From the NCBI RefSeq assembly GCF_007994075.1, contig NZ_VIWU01000001.1, positions 682,001 through 746,000 on the forward strand: 64,000 nt of DNA. The letters are read 5' to 3'. The notes under the pieces were generated by a model. That model did not search any database, had not been told where the DNA came from, and worked only from the letters and a program-made list of their open reading frames with translations. Below are positions 52,994 through 60,649 of this stretch, piece by piece. Position numbers and translations under genes: made by a program. The first letter of the stretch is position 1; each line of letters begins with the position of its first letter. Source of the stretch: Pseudonocardia hierapolitana (lineage in GTDB: Bacteria > Actinomycetota > Actinomycetes > Mycobacteriales > Pseudonocardiaceae).

Positions 52994-54303
52994 CGCCGAA
53001 CGTCCTCGTCTTCTTCACCGACCAGCAGCGCTTCGACACCACCGGGGTGCACGGCAACCCGCACGGCCTCACGCCGCACTTCGACCGGATGGCGCGCGAG
53101 GGCGTACACGTCGAGCGGTCGTTCACCTGCCAGCCGGTGTGCGCGCCGTCGCGGGCGGCGTTGCAGACCGGCCGCTGGCCGACGGCGACCGGCTGCTTCC
53201 GCAACGGCATCCCCCTGCCGGTGGGCGAGCCGACGCTGGCCCACCGGTTCGCCGCCGTCGGGTACGAGACCGCGTACATGGGCAAGTGGCACCTCGCCGA
53301 CGACGACGTGGCGGGTCCGGTGCGACCCGAGCAGCGCGGCGGGTACGAGCGGTGGCTCACGTCGAACCTGCTGGAGTTCACCTCCGACGCCTACGAGACC
53401 ACCCTCTACGACGAGCGCGGCGATCCGCACGACCTGCCCGGCTACCGCGCCGACGCGCTCACCGACGCCGCGATCGCCTACCTGCGCGAGGCGCGGGACC
53501 GGCCGTTCTTCCTGTTCCTGTCCTACCTGGAGCCGCACCACCAGAACAGCCGCGACGACTACCCGGCCCCGCACGGCTACGCCGAGCGCTACGCCGACCC
53601 GTGGCTGCCCGGAGACCTCGCCGCGCTCGACGGCAACACCCGCGAGCACATCGCGGGCTACTACGGGATGGTCCAGCGGGTGGACGAGTGCCTCGGCCGC
53701 GTCCGCGGCGCGCTCGACGAGCTCGGCCTCACCGGCGACACGGTCGTGCTCTACACCTCCGACCACGGGTGCCACTTCAAGACCCGCAACGGCGAGTACA
53801 AGCGCAGCTGCCACGACGCGTCGATCCGGGTGCCCACGGCGCTCGCCGGGCCGGGGTTCGGCACCGGGCGGCCGGTGCGGCGGCTGGTGAGCCACCTCGA
53901 CCTGCCCCCGACCCTGCTCGACGCGGCCGGGCTACCGGTGCCGGAGGAGATGGACGGCCGCTCGCTGCTGCCCGTCGTGCGCGGCGAGCCGGACCCGCAG
54001 CCCGACGATGTGCTGGTGCAGATCAGTGAGTCACAGGTCGGACGGGCCCTGCGCACGCAGCGCTGGAAGTACGCGGCCGTCGCACCGGGAGCCGACGGGT
54101 GGACGACCCCGGCGGCGGAGCGGTACGTCGACTCCCACCTCTACGACCTCGATGCCGACCCGCACGAACTGCACAACCTCGTCGACAGCCCGACACACCG
54201 GGAGGTGCTCGCCGAGCTGCGCGAGCGCCTGGCGGAGCGGATCGCGGAGGCGGGCGAGGCACGCCCGCTGGTCGAGCCGGCCCCGCTGGAACGGGCCGGC
54301 TGA
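52990..54303 (+). CDS. Type I sulfatase (formylglycine-dependent)
   Basis: A 437-residue sulfatase. The start NVLVFFTDQQRFD contributes the metal-binding Asp, and PVCAPSRAALQTGR is the C-x-P-S-R signature whose Cys51 becomes formylglycine. GKWHLAD follows, then LYTSDHGCHFKTRNGEYKRSCHDASIRVP carries the second metal site. It hydrolyses sulfate esters; the substrate may match that of the coupled MFS importer. No signal peptide is present, so it acts in the cytoplasm. The GTG at 52990 overlaps the transporter stop by four bases. It looks intact although its transporter is broken. Confidence 0.9.
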   Translation: MTPNVLVFFTDQQRFDTTGVHGNPHGLTPHFDRMAREGVHVERSFTCQPVCAPSRAALQTGRWPTATGCFRNGIPLPVGEPTLAHRFAAVGYETAYMGKWHLADDDVAGPVRPEQRGGYERWLTSNLLEFTSDAYETTLYDERGDPHDLPGYRADALTDAAIAYLREARDRPFFLFLSYLEPHHQNSRDDYPAPHGYAERYADPWLPGDLAALDGNTREHIAGYYGMVQRVDECLGRVRGALDELGLTGDTVVLYTSDHGCHFKTRNGEYKRSCHDASIRVPTALAGPGFGTGRPVRRLVSHLDLPPTLLDAAGLPVPEEMDGRSLLPVVRGEPDPQPDDVLVQISESQVGRALRTQRWKYAAVAPGADGWTTPAAERYVDSHLYDLDADPHELHNLVDSPTHREVLAELRERLAERIAEAGEARPLVEPAPLERAG

Positions 54304-54364
54304 ACGACGGATCGCCGACCGGCGGAACGGCGCCGGCGAGCCGCTGAGGCGCCTCGGAGTCCGC

Positions 54365-55297
54365 TCAGTAGTCGATGCCGAGCTTGTCGAGCCACGGGCG
54401 CGGGTTGATCTTGTTGCCGTTCGGGGTCTCGACCTCGATGTGCAGGTGCGGGCCGGTGGACCGGCCGCGGTTGCCCACCTCGGCGATCAACTCCCCGGCC
54501 GCGACCTGCTGGCCCTTCCGGACCATCGAGCGGTTGATGTGGCCGTATGTGGTGACGGTGCCGTCGTCATGGCGCACCCGGACCCACATGCCGAAACCGC
54601 TCGCAGGACCCGACTCGATCACGGTGCCGGCGAGCGGGGCGCGGATCGGCGTGCCGATCGGGGCGGCGATGTCGAGGCCCTCGTGGGCCCGCCCCCATCG
54701 GGAGCCGAACCCGGACGTCACGCGCCCGGCGATCATCTGCAGGGCGCTGCCCGCCGAGGTCGCCTCGGCCTTCTTCGCGGCCTCCTCGGCTGCGCGCGCG
54801 GCCTCGGCCGCCTTGGCCGCCTCGGCCGCCGCCTCGGCTTCCTCCGCCGCACGAGCCGCCGCCGCGGCCTCGGCTGCGGCCCGCTGCATGTCGGCCGCCT
54901 TGACCAGCGACGCCGCGTCGGCCAGCTGGAGGTCGGCGGGCAGGTCGGCCGCGACGTCGGAAACCACCGGCGCGAACGCCACCGACGTCGCGTCGGTGAC
55001 GTCGAACGCCTCCGCGGGCGCTGACGCGGGTTCCACGCCGATGAGCTCCTCGACGGCGGCGCGCAGGGCGGCGCCGTCCGCGGCGACGGGGAGGGTCTGG
55101 GCGAGCGCGTGTTGGGCCGTGGCCGCGAGCGCTCCGCCTGCCACGACGGTGGCGACGAACCGTGCGGGCAGCGACGAGGTCAACTGCTGGACGGGTACCG
55201 ACCGGTGCGCGGCACCGACCCCCGCTGCCGCCAGTGCGGCGGACAGCGGGGGCCCGAGGTGCGCGTGCCGGCCCTGGGGGGAGCGGTGCCGAGCCAC
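54365..55297 (-). CDS. Secreted M23 (LytM-type) peptidase
   Basis: A 310-residue exported protein. The hydrophobic region RFVATVVAGGALAATAQHALAQ, about residues 46-67, acts as a late signal or anchor. Residues about 130-195 are an Ala/Glu coiled coil. The C-terminal LytM domain has HEGLDIAAP (zinc His and Asp) and GPHLHIEV (HxH), so the zinc site is complete. It should cut peptidoglycan cross-links or stems during growth. The GTG at 55297 follows GGAAGGAAAGG. A long structured leader precedes it. Confidence 0.9.
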   Translation of the reverse strand: MARHRSPQGRHAHLGPPLSAALAAAGVGAAHRSVPVQQLTSSLPARFVATVVAGGALAATAQHALAQTLPVAADGAALRAAVEELIGVEPASAPAEAFDVTDATSVAFAPVVSDVAADLPADLQLADAASLVKAADMQRAAAEAAAAARAAEEAEAAAEAAKAAEAARAAEEAAKKAEATSAGSALQMIAGRVTSGFGSRWGRAHEGLDIAAPIGTPIRAPLAGTVIESGPASGFGMWVRVRHDDGTVTTYGHINRSMVRKGQQVAAGELIAEVGNRGRSTGPHLHIEVETPNGNKINPRPWLDKLGIDY

Positions 55298-55805
55298 GAC
55301 CTTTCCTTCCGGATCTCGTGGCGACCCGGCCGGACGTCCCGCTCGGGGGTGCGGGCGGACCGTCGGGGGGCGTTCGGTCCGTGTCCGGTTTCGTGACCGG
55401 GTCGTTATCGATCCGGGGGCAACGTTAGCCGCCGCCCAGCGTTGGACAACTCGTCAGGCCGCGGAGTGAGGCCGTCGGCCCAGGTCGCGCGACGAGCGGC
55501 AGAAACGGCCACCCCCGGTGACGGCGACCGGTCTGCCGTCCGCCGTTCACCGCATGGTCACGTCCTGTCCCCCGCCGATGGCCGTCCCGTGCGTCGGTTG
55601 GAGCGCGTCTGCACCCGCGGGTACCGGCAAACGGGGCATCCTCAGCTGTCGATCGCCGCACCGGCTGCGGTGGGCGGTGACGAGTCGATGATCAGGATCG
55701 ACGACCGGCGCACCCGTCAAGTCCACCGGAGGAGATCACGCAACCGATGTCCCCACCCCCACCCGTCCGGGTACGGTTGGGCCGCCGGTGCGCGAGGGGA
55801 GCGAG
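55298..55805. other. 508-bp divergent intergenic region, M23 peptidase and coiled-coil gene promoters
   Basis: For the peptidase, minus-strand TTGTCC (55449-55444) and TAACGT (55427-55422), 16 bp apart, give a start near 55415 and a leader of about 118 nt rich in GC stems. For the other gene, plus-strand TACGGT (55772-55777) starts transcription near 55784. I looked for a c-di-AMP (ydaO-type) riboswitch, common before actinobacterial peptidases, and did not find its conserved words. No gene is seen between about 55430 and 55770. Confidence 0.5.
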
Positions 55806-56999
55806 GTGTTCCGCAGGTCAGACCGTGGGGGCGGACTCCCCGACGAGCGCGTCCTGGCCGCGCGCAACGAGGCCACCCAGGCCTTCCTCGCCCTCGACGA
55901 CGAGCAGCGCGCCGTGGCCGACGCCGTGCGGGTGGCCGTCGAGCTGAGCGGGAGGACCCGGCTCGGGGACGAGTGGCTCGAGGTCGCCGCGATCGGCGAC
56001 GCCGCCACCAGCGCATACCTCACCGCCACCCAGGAGCACCCGCTCGACGGCAGCCGCCCCGCCCTCGGCGCGCTCGACGCCGACGTGAAGGCGCTGCGCG
56101 AGATCGAGCGGGCGCGGGAGGCGATCCGCCGGTTCCGGGCCATGCACGCGCGCAGCCTCGACGAGGCCGAGTACGCCGTCAGGAACCTGCCGCGCATCGC
56201 GCAGGAAGCGCGCACCACGCTCGGCAGCGCGCGCACGGCCGTGCAGAACGCCGCCGCGTCGGGCGTGCGGTCGCGGCGGGCCGAGGAGCGGCTCGCGGAG
56301 GCCGAACGGAGCGCCGCGGGGATGGACGGGCCGGGCGCCGGGCTCCAGGAGCGCATGCGCGCGGCGCAGCACACCCTCGAGCTCGCCCGCTCCGCGGCGG
56401 AGCTCGCCGCCGAGGCGCCCCGCACCGCCCAGCAGGTGCGCACGGCGCTCGCCAGCATCGCCACCCGCCGGTCGGCCGCGGAGACGAAGGCGGGCCGCAT
56501 CGCGCCGTCGCTCTCGGCGCTGCTGCGGGAGTTCTCCGAACCCTGCTCCCGCGATCTCACCAAAGCCGAGACCGCCGCCCGCACGGCCATCGCCGACGCC
56601 GAGCGCGCCCTCACGGAGGCAGGCCGCCTGGCCGAGGCAGGCGAGTGGGACGAGGCGACCGACCGGGTCACGGCCGCCCGGGCGGCACTCGCCCGTGCCG
56701 AGGAACGGCACGACGCGGTGGTCGACCGGCTCGCCGCGCTGCGCGACGTCCGGGCCGATCCGGCCCGCCACGCGGCCGACACCCGCTTCGTGCTGCGCGA
56801 CGCGCAGCGCCTCGTCGTCGACCGTGGCCTCGTCCGTGAGTTCGGGCCGATCCTCGACGGGCAGGCGGTGCGGCTGGAGAGGGCCCAGCAGCGGCTCGCC
56901 GGCGTCCACCCCGACTACTGGTTCTTCGTCACCGAGCTGCGGGGCATCCGGGAGCGGGTGCGCGAGGTCGTCGGGCAGGTCCGCCGCTCCGGGCAGTAG
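55806..56999 (+). CDS. Coiled-coil protein of unknown function
   Basis: A 397-residue, strongly helical protein rich in Ala, Arg and Glu, with heptad-like stretches (ERAREAIRRFRAMHARSLDEAEYAV, here spanning about residues 100-125, and much of 150-330). It has no signal peptide or membrane segment. The C-terminus has aromatic residues (HPDYWFFVTELRGIRERVREVV) and may be a small domain. I do not recognise a family name. The GTG at 55806 is chosen for GGGGAGCGAG just upstream; a GTG at 55788 is the alternative. It stands alone and is convergent with a small membrane protein gene. Confidence 0.75.
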   Translation: MFRRSDRGGGLPDERVLAARNEATQAFLALDDEQRAVADAVRVAVELSGRTRLGDEWLEVAAIGDAATSAYLTATQEHPLDGSRPALGALDADVKALREIERAREAIRRFRAMHARSLDEAEYAVRNLPRIAQEARTTLGSARTAVQNAAASGVRSRRAEERLAEAERSAAGMDGPGAGLQERMRAAQHTLELARSAAELAAEAPRTAQQVRTALASIATRRSAAETKAGRIAPSLSALLREFSEPCSRDLTKAETAARTAIADAERALTEAGRLAEAGEWDEATDRVTAARAALARAEERHDAVVDRLAALRDVRADPARHAADTRFVLRDAQRLVVDRGLVREFGPILDGQAVRLERAQQRLAGVHPDYWFFVTELRGIRERVREVVGQVRRSGQ

Positions 57000-57008
57000 C
57001 CCGATCCC

Positions 57009-57037
57009 GTGAGTCGGGCTACGAGTGCGCGCGAGTC
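57009..57037. repeat. Dispersed GAGTC/ACTCGTA repeat copy at a gene end
   Basis: TACGAGTGCGCGCGAGTC (57020-57037) is the exact reverse complement of 28321-28338. Just left of it, GTGAGTCGGGC (57009-57019) resembles the left arm of the hairpin at 1636. It overlaps the last codons and stop of the small membrane protein gene. Confidence 0.6.
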
Positions 57038-57399
57038 TCGCCCAGCCGGACGGGGGGCTTCACCAGGGAACCGACCGCTGCGGCGACGCCCACCACGAGC
57101 GCGACCATCTGCACCCACTTGCCCACCGTGACCAGGGCGTTCTGGCTGCCGAACATGTTCGCGAGGTCGCCGACCACGAAGAACCCGACCAGGATGAACC
57201 CGCCGGCCACGAGCGAGATCACCGGCGCCCAGCGCACGGGCAGCAGGGCGACGAGGCCTGCGGCCAGGAGGATCAGCATCCCCGGAGGGACGACGGGATA
57301 CTCCCAACCGCCGAGCACCTGGATCGGGATCCCGAGCGCCGAGATCACCAGGCTGACGAGGACGACGCGCCGCAGGCGGTCGGCGAGCATCCGGAACAT
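57019..57399 (-). CDS. Small four-helix membrane protein
   Basis: A 126-residue protein with four predicted membrane helices: RVVLVSLVISALGIPIQVLG, PPGMLILLAAGLVALLP, PVISLVAGGFILVGFFVVGD and the WVQMVALVVGVAAAVG region. No known domain is recognised. The ATG at 57399 has GGGGGT just upstream; a longer frame extending to 58086 overlaps the kinase gene and is not coding. Its last codons are exactly the 18-bp dispersed repeat also found at 28321-28338. Confidence 0.75.
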   Translation of the reverse strand: MFRMLADRLRRVVLVSLVISALGIPIQVLGGWEYPVVPPGMLILLAAGLVALLPVRWAPVISLVAGGFILVGFFVVGDLANMFGSQNALVTVGKWVQMVALVVGVAAAVGSLVKPPVRLGETRAHS

Positions 57400-57552
57400 A
57401 GCTACCCCCAGTGCTGTGCGGCCCACCCGGTGTGGGCCGTCACCGACGCTAGGGACGGCGGCGGCCGAGCACGTCCGTCCGGGAGCGGCACCGCCGCTAC
57501 GCAGATCCGCGTAGATCGGCTCCGGCGAGGTCCGCGGCGGTCCGCAGGCCAC

Positions 57553-57567
57553 TAGCCTCGATGTTCG
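57553..57567 (+). promoter_or_regulatory. Leaderless promoter of the NarL-type kinase gene
   Basis: TAGCCT at 57553-57558 is eight bases before the GTG at 57567. An ATG at 57561 is only two bases after the -10 and would not be transcribed from this promoter. Confidence 0.5.
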
Positions 57568-58679
57568 TGATCTCCTGGGGCCGGCGCGGCGCGCTGCCGA
57601 GCGTCCGCGTCGTCGCCGTGGCTGCGGTGCTGGCGGTCGTCGTGCCGGCCGGCACCGCGCTCGTCGCCCGGTTCCAGGCGGAGGCGGTGTTCGACGCGCG
57701 GGGTGTCGTCGCGATCCTGCTCGCCGCCGCGGCGTGGAGCCGGCACCGGGCGGCACCCGCCGTCTCGGCGGTTGCCGTCGTCGCCATCGTCGTCGGCTAC
57801 GTGCTCGCCGGCCAGGCGTTCGGACCGATCCTGTTCTTCGTCGTGCTCGCCGCATTCGCCCTGACCCGCCACCGCCCCGTCCGGATCGCCGCGCCCGTCT
57901 GCGTCGCGTCCTGCCTGGCACTGGCCGCGGCCTTGTGGACGCGCCTCGACACCGAGCCCCACGCAGTGACCGTGACGCTCCTCCTGGCGTGGCCGACCGT
58001 GTTCCTCGCCGTTCCCGCGCTCGCCGGGGCGCTGACGAGAGTCCGGGCCGAGGCCGCGGAGCGGGAACGCGCCGCGCTGATCGCACGGGGCGCCGACGAG
58101 GAGCGGTTGCGTGTTGCGCGCGAGGTGCACGACATCGCGGGGCACGGCTTCGCCGTGGTCGCGATGCAGGCGGGTGTGGCGCTCACCGTGTTCGACGAAC
58201 AGCCCGCCCAGGCCCGGTTGTCCCTCGAAGCGATCCGGTCGGCCAGCGAGCACGCGCTGCACGAGCTGCAGGCCACGCTCGACACGCTGCACACCGGCGC
58301 GCCAACCGCCCGGGACGTCCCCGATCTCGTCGAACGTGTGCGGGCCGGCGGGCTCCCGGTCGCGCTGAGCGTCACCGGCGACCCGGGGATGCTCGGCGAA
58401 CGCGAGTCCGCCACCGTCTACCGGCTGGTTCAGGAGGCGCTGACGAACGTGCTGCGCCACGCCGGGCCGACGGCGGCCGAGGTGGACGTCGAGTACGGCG
58501 TGCACGAGGTGTCGGTCGCCGTACGCGACCGGGGCGCGGGCGGTGCGGCGGAGCCGGGACGCGGCCTGCGTGGCCTGCGGCAGCGGGTCGAGGAACTGCA
58601 GGGCACGTTCACCGCGCGGGAGCGGCCCACCGGCGGCTACGAGGTGGCGGCGACGTTTCCGCACGGGGGGTCCCGGTGA
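57567..58679 (+). CDS. Sensor histidine kinase (NarL-type, HisKA_3)
   Basis: A 370-residue kinase. The first 160 or so residues have four or five membrane helices and little outside the membrane, so it may sense a membrane or intramembrane signal. The phospho-acceptor is His188 in REVHDIAGHGFAVVAMQ. The ATP-binding domain has LVQEALTNVLRHAGPTAAE and DRGAGGAAEPGRGLRGLRQR. The stop overlaps the start of its response regulator by four bases (GTGA). The GTG start at 57567 is set by the promoter geometry. Confidence 0.9.
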   Translation: MISWGRRGALPSVRVVAVAAVLAVVVPAGTALVARFQAEAVFDARGVVAILLAAAAWSRHRAAPAVSAVAVVAIVVGYVLAGQAFGPILFFVVLAAFALTRHRPVRIAAPVCVASCLALAAALWTRLDTEPHAVTVTLLLAWPTVFLAVPALAGALTRVRAEAAERERAALIARGADEERLRVAREVHDIAGHGFAVVAMQAGVALTVFDEQPAQARLSLEAIRSASEHALHELQATLDTLHTGAPTARDVPDLVERVRAGGLPVALSVTGDPGMLGERESATVYRLVQEALTNVLRHAGPTAAEVDVEYGVHEVSVAVRDRGAGGAAEPGRGLRGLRQRVEELQGTFTARERPTGGYEVAATFPHGGSR

Positions 58680-59344
58680 TCCGGGTCGCCCTCGCCGACG
58701 ACGACGAGCTCGTGCGGATGGGCCTGCGCGTCCTGGTCGAGCGCGAGGGCGATCTCGAGCTCGTCGGCGAGGCGGACAGCGGCGGGGGCGCGCTCGACCT
58801 GGTGCGCTCGGCCCGCCCCGACGTGCTGCTGCTCGATCTGAAGATGCCCGGCCTGGACGGTATCGGCGTGCTGCGGGCCGTTGCGGCCGACCCGCAGCTG
58901 TCCGGGACACGGGTGATCGTCGTGACCACCTTCGAGATCGACCGATACGTGGCCGAGGCGCTGCAGGCAGGGGCGAGCGGGTTCCTGCTGAAGAGCAACG
59001 TGCCCGCCGAGCTGGTTCGGGCGATCCGCGTGGTCGCCGAGGGCCATGCGCTGCTCTCGCCGTCGGTGACCCGCCGGGTGGTCGGCATGTTCGGGCGCAA
59101 CCTCGCCGGGCCGACGCCGCCGCGTGCCGCGTGGGACTCCCTGACCACACGGGAACGCGAGATGGTCGCCTGGGTGGCCACCGGGCTCTCCAACGACGAG
59201 ATCGCCCGTGAGCTCGTGCTGAGCCCGGACACGGTGCGCACCCACGTGAGCCGGGCGATGGTCAAGCTGGCCGCTCGCGACCGGGCCCAGCTCGTCGTCT
59301 TCGCGATGCGGAAAGGACTGTCCATCCCCGACGTCGCCGGATGA
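58676..59344 (+). CDS. NarL/LuxR-type response regulator
   Basis: A 222-residue regulator. The receiver holds the acidic pocket ADDDELVR and phospho-Asp54 in LLLDLKMPG, with the Thr (VVTTFE) and Lys (FLLKSN) of the family. The C-terminal LuxR helix-turn-helix is LTTREREMVAWVATGLSNDEIARELV, about residues 155-180, then SPDTVRTHVSRAMVKL. It is translated with the kinase through the GTGA overlap. Target genes cannot be inferred from the window; no binding site is obvious upstream. Confidence 0.93.
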   Translation: MIRVALADDDELVRMGLRVLVEREGDLELVGEADSGGGALDLVRSARPDVLLLDLKMPGLDGIGVLRAVAADPQLSGTRVIVVTTFEIDRYVAEALQAGASGFLLKSNVPAELVRAIRVVAEGHALLSPSVTRRVVGMFGRNLAGPTPPRAAWDSLTTREREMVAWVATGLSNDEIARELVLSPDTVRTHVSRAMVKLAARDRAQLVVFAMRKGLSIPDVAG

Positions 59345-59371
59345 GCGAGCGTCGGCGAGGCCGTGCGATGA

Positions 59372-59405
59372 GCAGGGGTGGCGGCCCCCCTACCGCCACC
59401 CCTGC
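59372..59405. terminator. Bidirectional terminator after the response regulator
   Basis: GCAGGGGTGGCGG (59372-59384) and CCGCCACCCCTGC (59393-59405) make a perfect 13-bp stem with an 8-base loop between convergent genes. Confidence 0.8.
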
Positions 59406-59410
59406 CGCTC

Positions 59411-59851
59411 TCAGCGCGGCGGTGCGGGCACCGCCGGTTCGACCCGGTCGACGCGCGGAGGCGACGGCGGGCCGTCGGCGTCGCACGTCACCGGGGGCGG
59501 CGCCCCCGGCTCGGCGGGCACGACCCGGATCGCTTCCCCGTCCGGCAGGACGCGGACGGCTCCCTCACCGGGCTCGACGCGGTGGCGTCTCCCCTCCTCC
59601 ACCCGCGGCCGCTCCGGCCGGGCCGGAACGGCCCGAAGCCGCTCGCGGTCCTCCTCGGTGGGCTCCCGCGTCACGAGCTCACCGTTCTCGCAGGTCACGA
59701 TCAAGGGCCTGCGGTCGTCCTCCGGCTCGCCCGCCGAGGCCGCACCTGCCGTCGCGACCGACAGGGCCGCGGCCACCAGCACGGCCACCGCGATGCTCCG
59801 CTCACCCACCCCGCCGGCTCCGCCGGCTCGCCATCCCCCAGGTCTGCGCAT
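59411..59851 (-). CDS. Small secreted proline/arginine-rich protein
   Basis: A 146-residue protein with a clear signal peptide (SIAVAVLVAAALSVATAGAASA, cleavage after an A-x-A). The mature part is rich in Pro, Glu and Arg, with two cysteines (IVTCENGEL and PPVTCDADG) that may form a disulfide. There is no recognised domain. The ATG at 59851 has GGAAGG upstream. It is divergent from the OmpR-type two-component operon, with regulator-like repeats in between, so it may be a target of that system. Function unknown. Confidence 0.65.
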   Translation of the reverse strand: MRRPGGWRAGGAGGVGERSIAVAVLVAAALSVATAGAASAGEPEDDRRPLIVTCENGELVTREPTEEDRERLRAVPARPERPRVEEGRRHRVEPGEGAVRVLPDGEAIRVVPAEPGAPPPVTCDADGPPSPPRVDRVEPAVPAPPR

Positions 59852-59903
59852 CGTTCGCCTTCCGCTCGTCTCTCTCGGACGGGGGAAGCCTCGCGGGGTC
59901 AGG

Positions 59904-59930
59904 CTGAACCGGGCCTGAACGTTCCCGAAC
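59904..59930 (+). promoter_or_regulatory. Three 11-bp direct repeats upstream of the OmpR-type operon
   Basis: CTGAAC at 59904-59909 and 59915-59920, then CCGAAC at 59925-59930, spaced about 11 bp. Read on the other strand they are GTTCAG repeats, the spacing used by PhoP/OmpR-type regulators (as in pho boxes). They lie between the secreted-protein gene and the regulator start at 59975, consistent with control of either gene. Confidence 0.55.
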
Positions 59931-59974
59931 GCGTCTTCAGGTTCGGCTCAGGCGCACCCGCGAGACTGCCTGCC

Positions 59975-60649
59975 GTGCGGATGTTGCTGGTGGACGACGA
60001 GCGACGGCTGACCGACGTGCTCGCGAGCGGGCTGGCGAACGAGGGGTTCGCGGTGGACGTCGCCCACGACGGGCGGGACGGGCTGTGGCTCGCCACCGAG
60101 AACGACTACGACGTGATCGTCCTCGACGTGATGCTGCCGCGGCTGTCCGGCTACGCCGTCTGCCGCGAGCTGCGGGATGCGCGCAACTGGACGCCGATCC
60201 TCATGCTCACCGCCAAGGACGGCGTGCACGACGAGGCCGAGGCGCTCGACACCGGGGCGGACGACTACCTGTCCAAGCCGTTCTCGTACGTGGTGCTGCT
60301 CGCGCGGCTGCGGGCCCTCGTCCGCAGGGGTGGACCGGCGCGACCGGTGTCGATCGCCGTCGGTGACCTGACGCTCGATCCGGCCGGCCTGCGCTGCCGG
60401 CGCGGCGAGGTGGACATCGCGTTGACGCCGAAGGAGTTCGCCGTTCTGCACGGGCTGGCGCGCCGGGCGGGCGAGGTCGTGTCCAAGCGGGAGCTGCTCG
60501 CGCAGGCGTGGGACTTCGCCTACGACGGCGACCCGAACATCGTCGAGGTCTACGTGAGCGCGCTCCGGCGCAAGATCGATGCCCCGTTCGGCCGGACGTC
60601 GCTGGTCACCGTGCGGGGAGCCGGTTACCGGCTGGAGGCAACGTCATGA
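59975..60649 (+). CDS. OmpR-type response regulator
   Basis: A 224-residue regulator. The receiver has VDDERRL and phospho-Asp51 in IVLDVMLPRLSG, with LTAKDG and YLSKPF. The winged-helix DNA-binding domain (LTPKEFAVLHGLARRAGEVVSKRELL to VTVRGAGYRLE) follows. It pairs with the kinase whose start overlaps its stop (ATGA). The GTG at 59975 gives the typical N-terminus MRMLLVDDE, and no ribosome site is visible, so leaderless translation is possible. Direct repeats 45-70 bp upstream are probable binding sites. Confidence 0.93.
   Translation: MRMLLVDDERRLTDVLASGLANEGFAVDVAHDGRDGLWLATENDYDVIVLDVMLPRLSGYAVCRELRDARNWTPILMLTAKDGVHDEAEALDTGADDYLSKPFSYVVLLARLRALVRRGGPARPVSIAVGDLTLDPAGLRCRRGEVDIALTPKEFAVLHGLARRAGEVVSKRELLAQAWDFAYDGDPNIVEVYVSALRRKIDAPFGRTSLVTVRGAGYRLEATS

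Noticed and set aside
55298..55740. ydaO (c-di-AMP) riboswitch before the M23 gene
   Set aside because: The conserved words were not found by eye on the minus strand; only a generic GC-rich leader is seen.
55747..55947. 66-codon frame with GGAGGAG upstream of its ATG
   Set aside because: It overlaps the coiled-coil gene out of frame and has shadow-frame composition.
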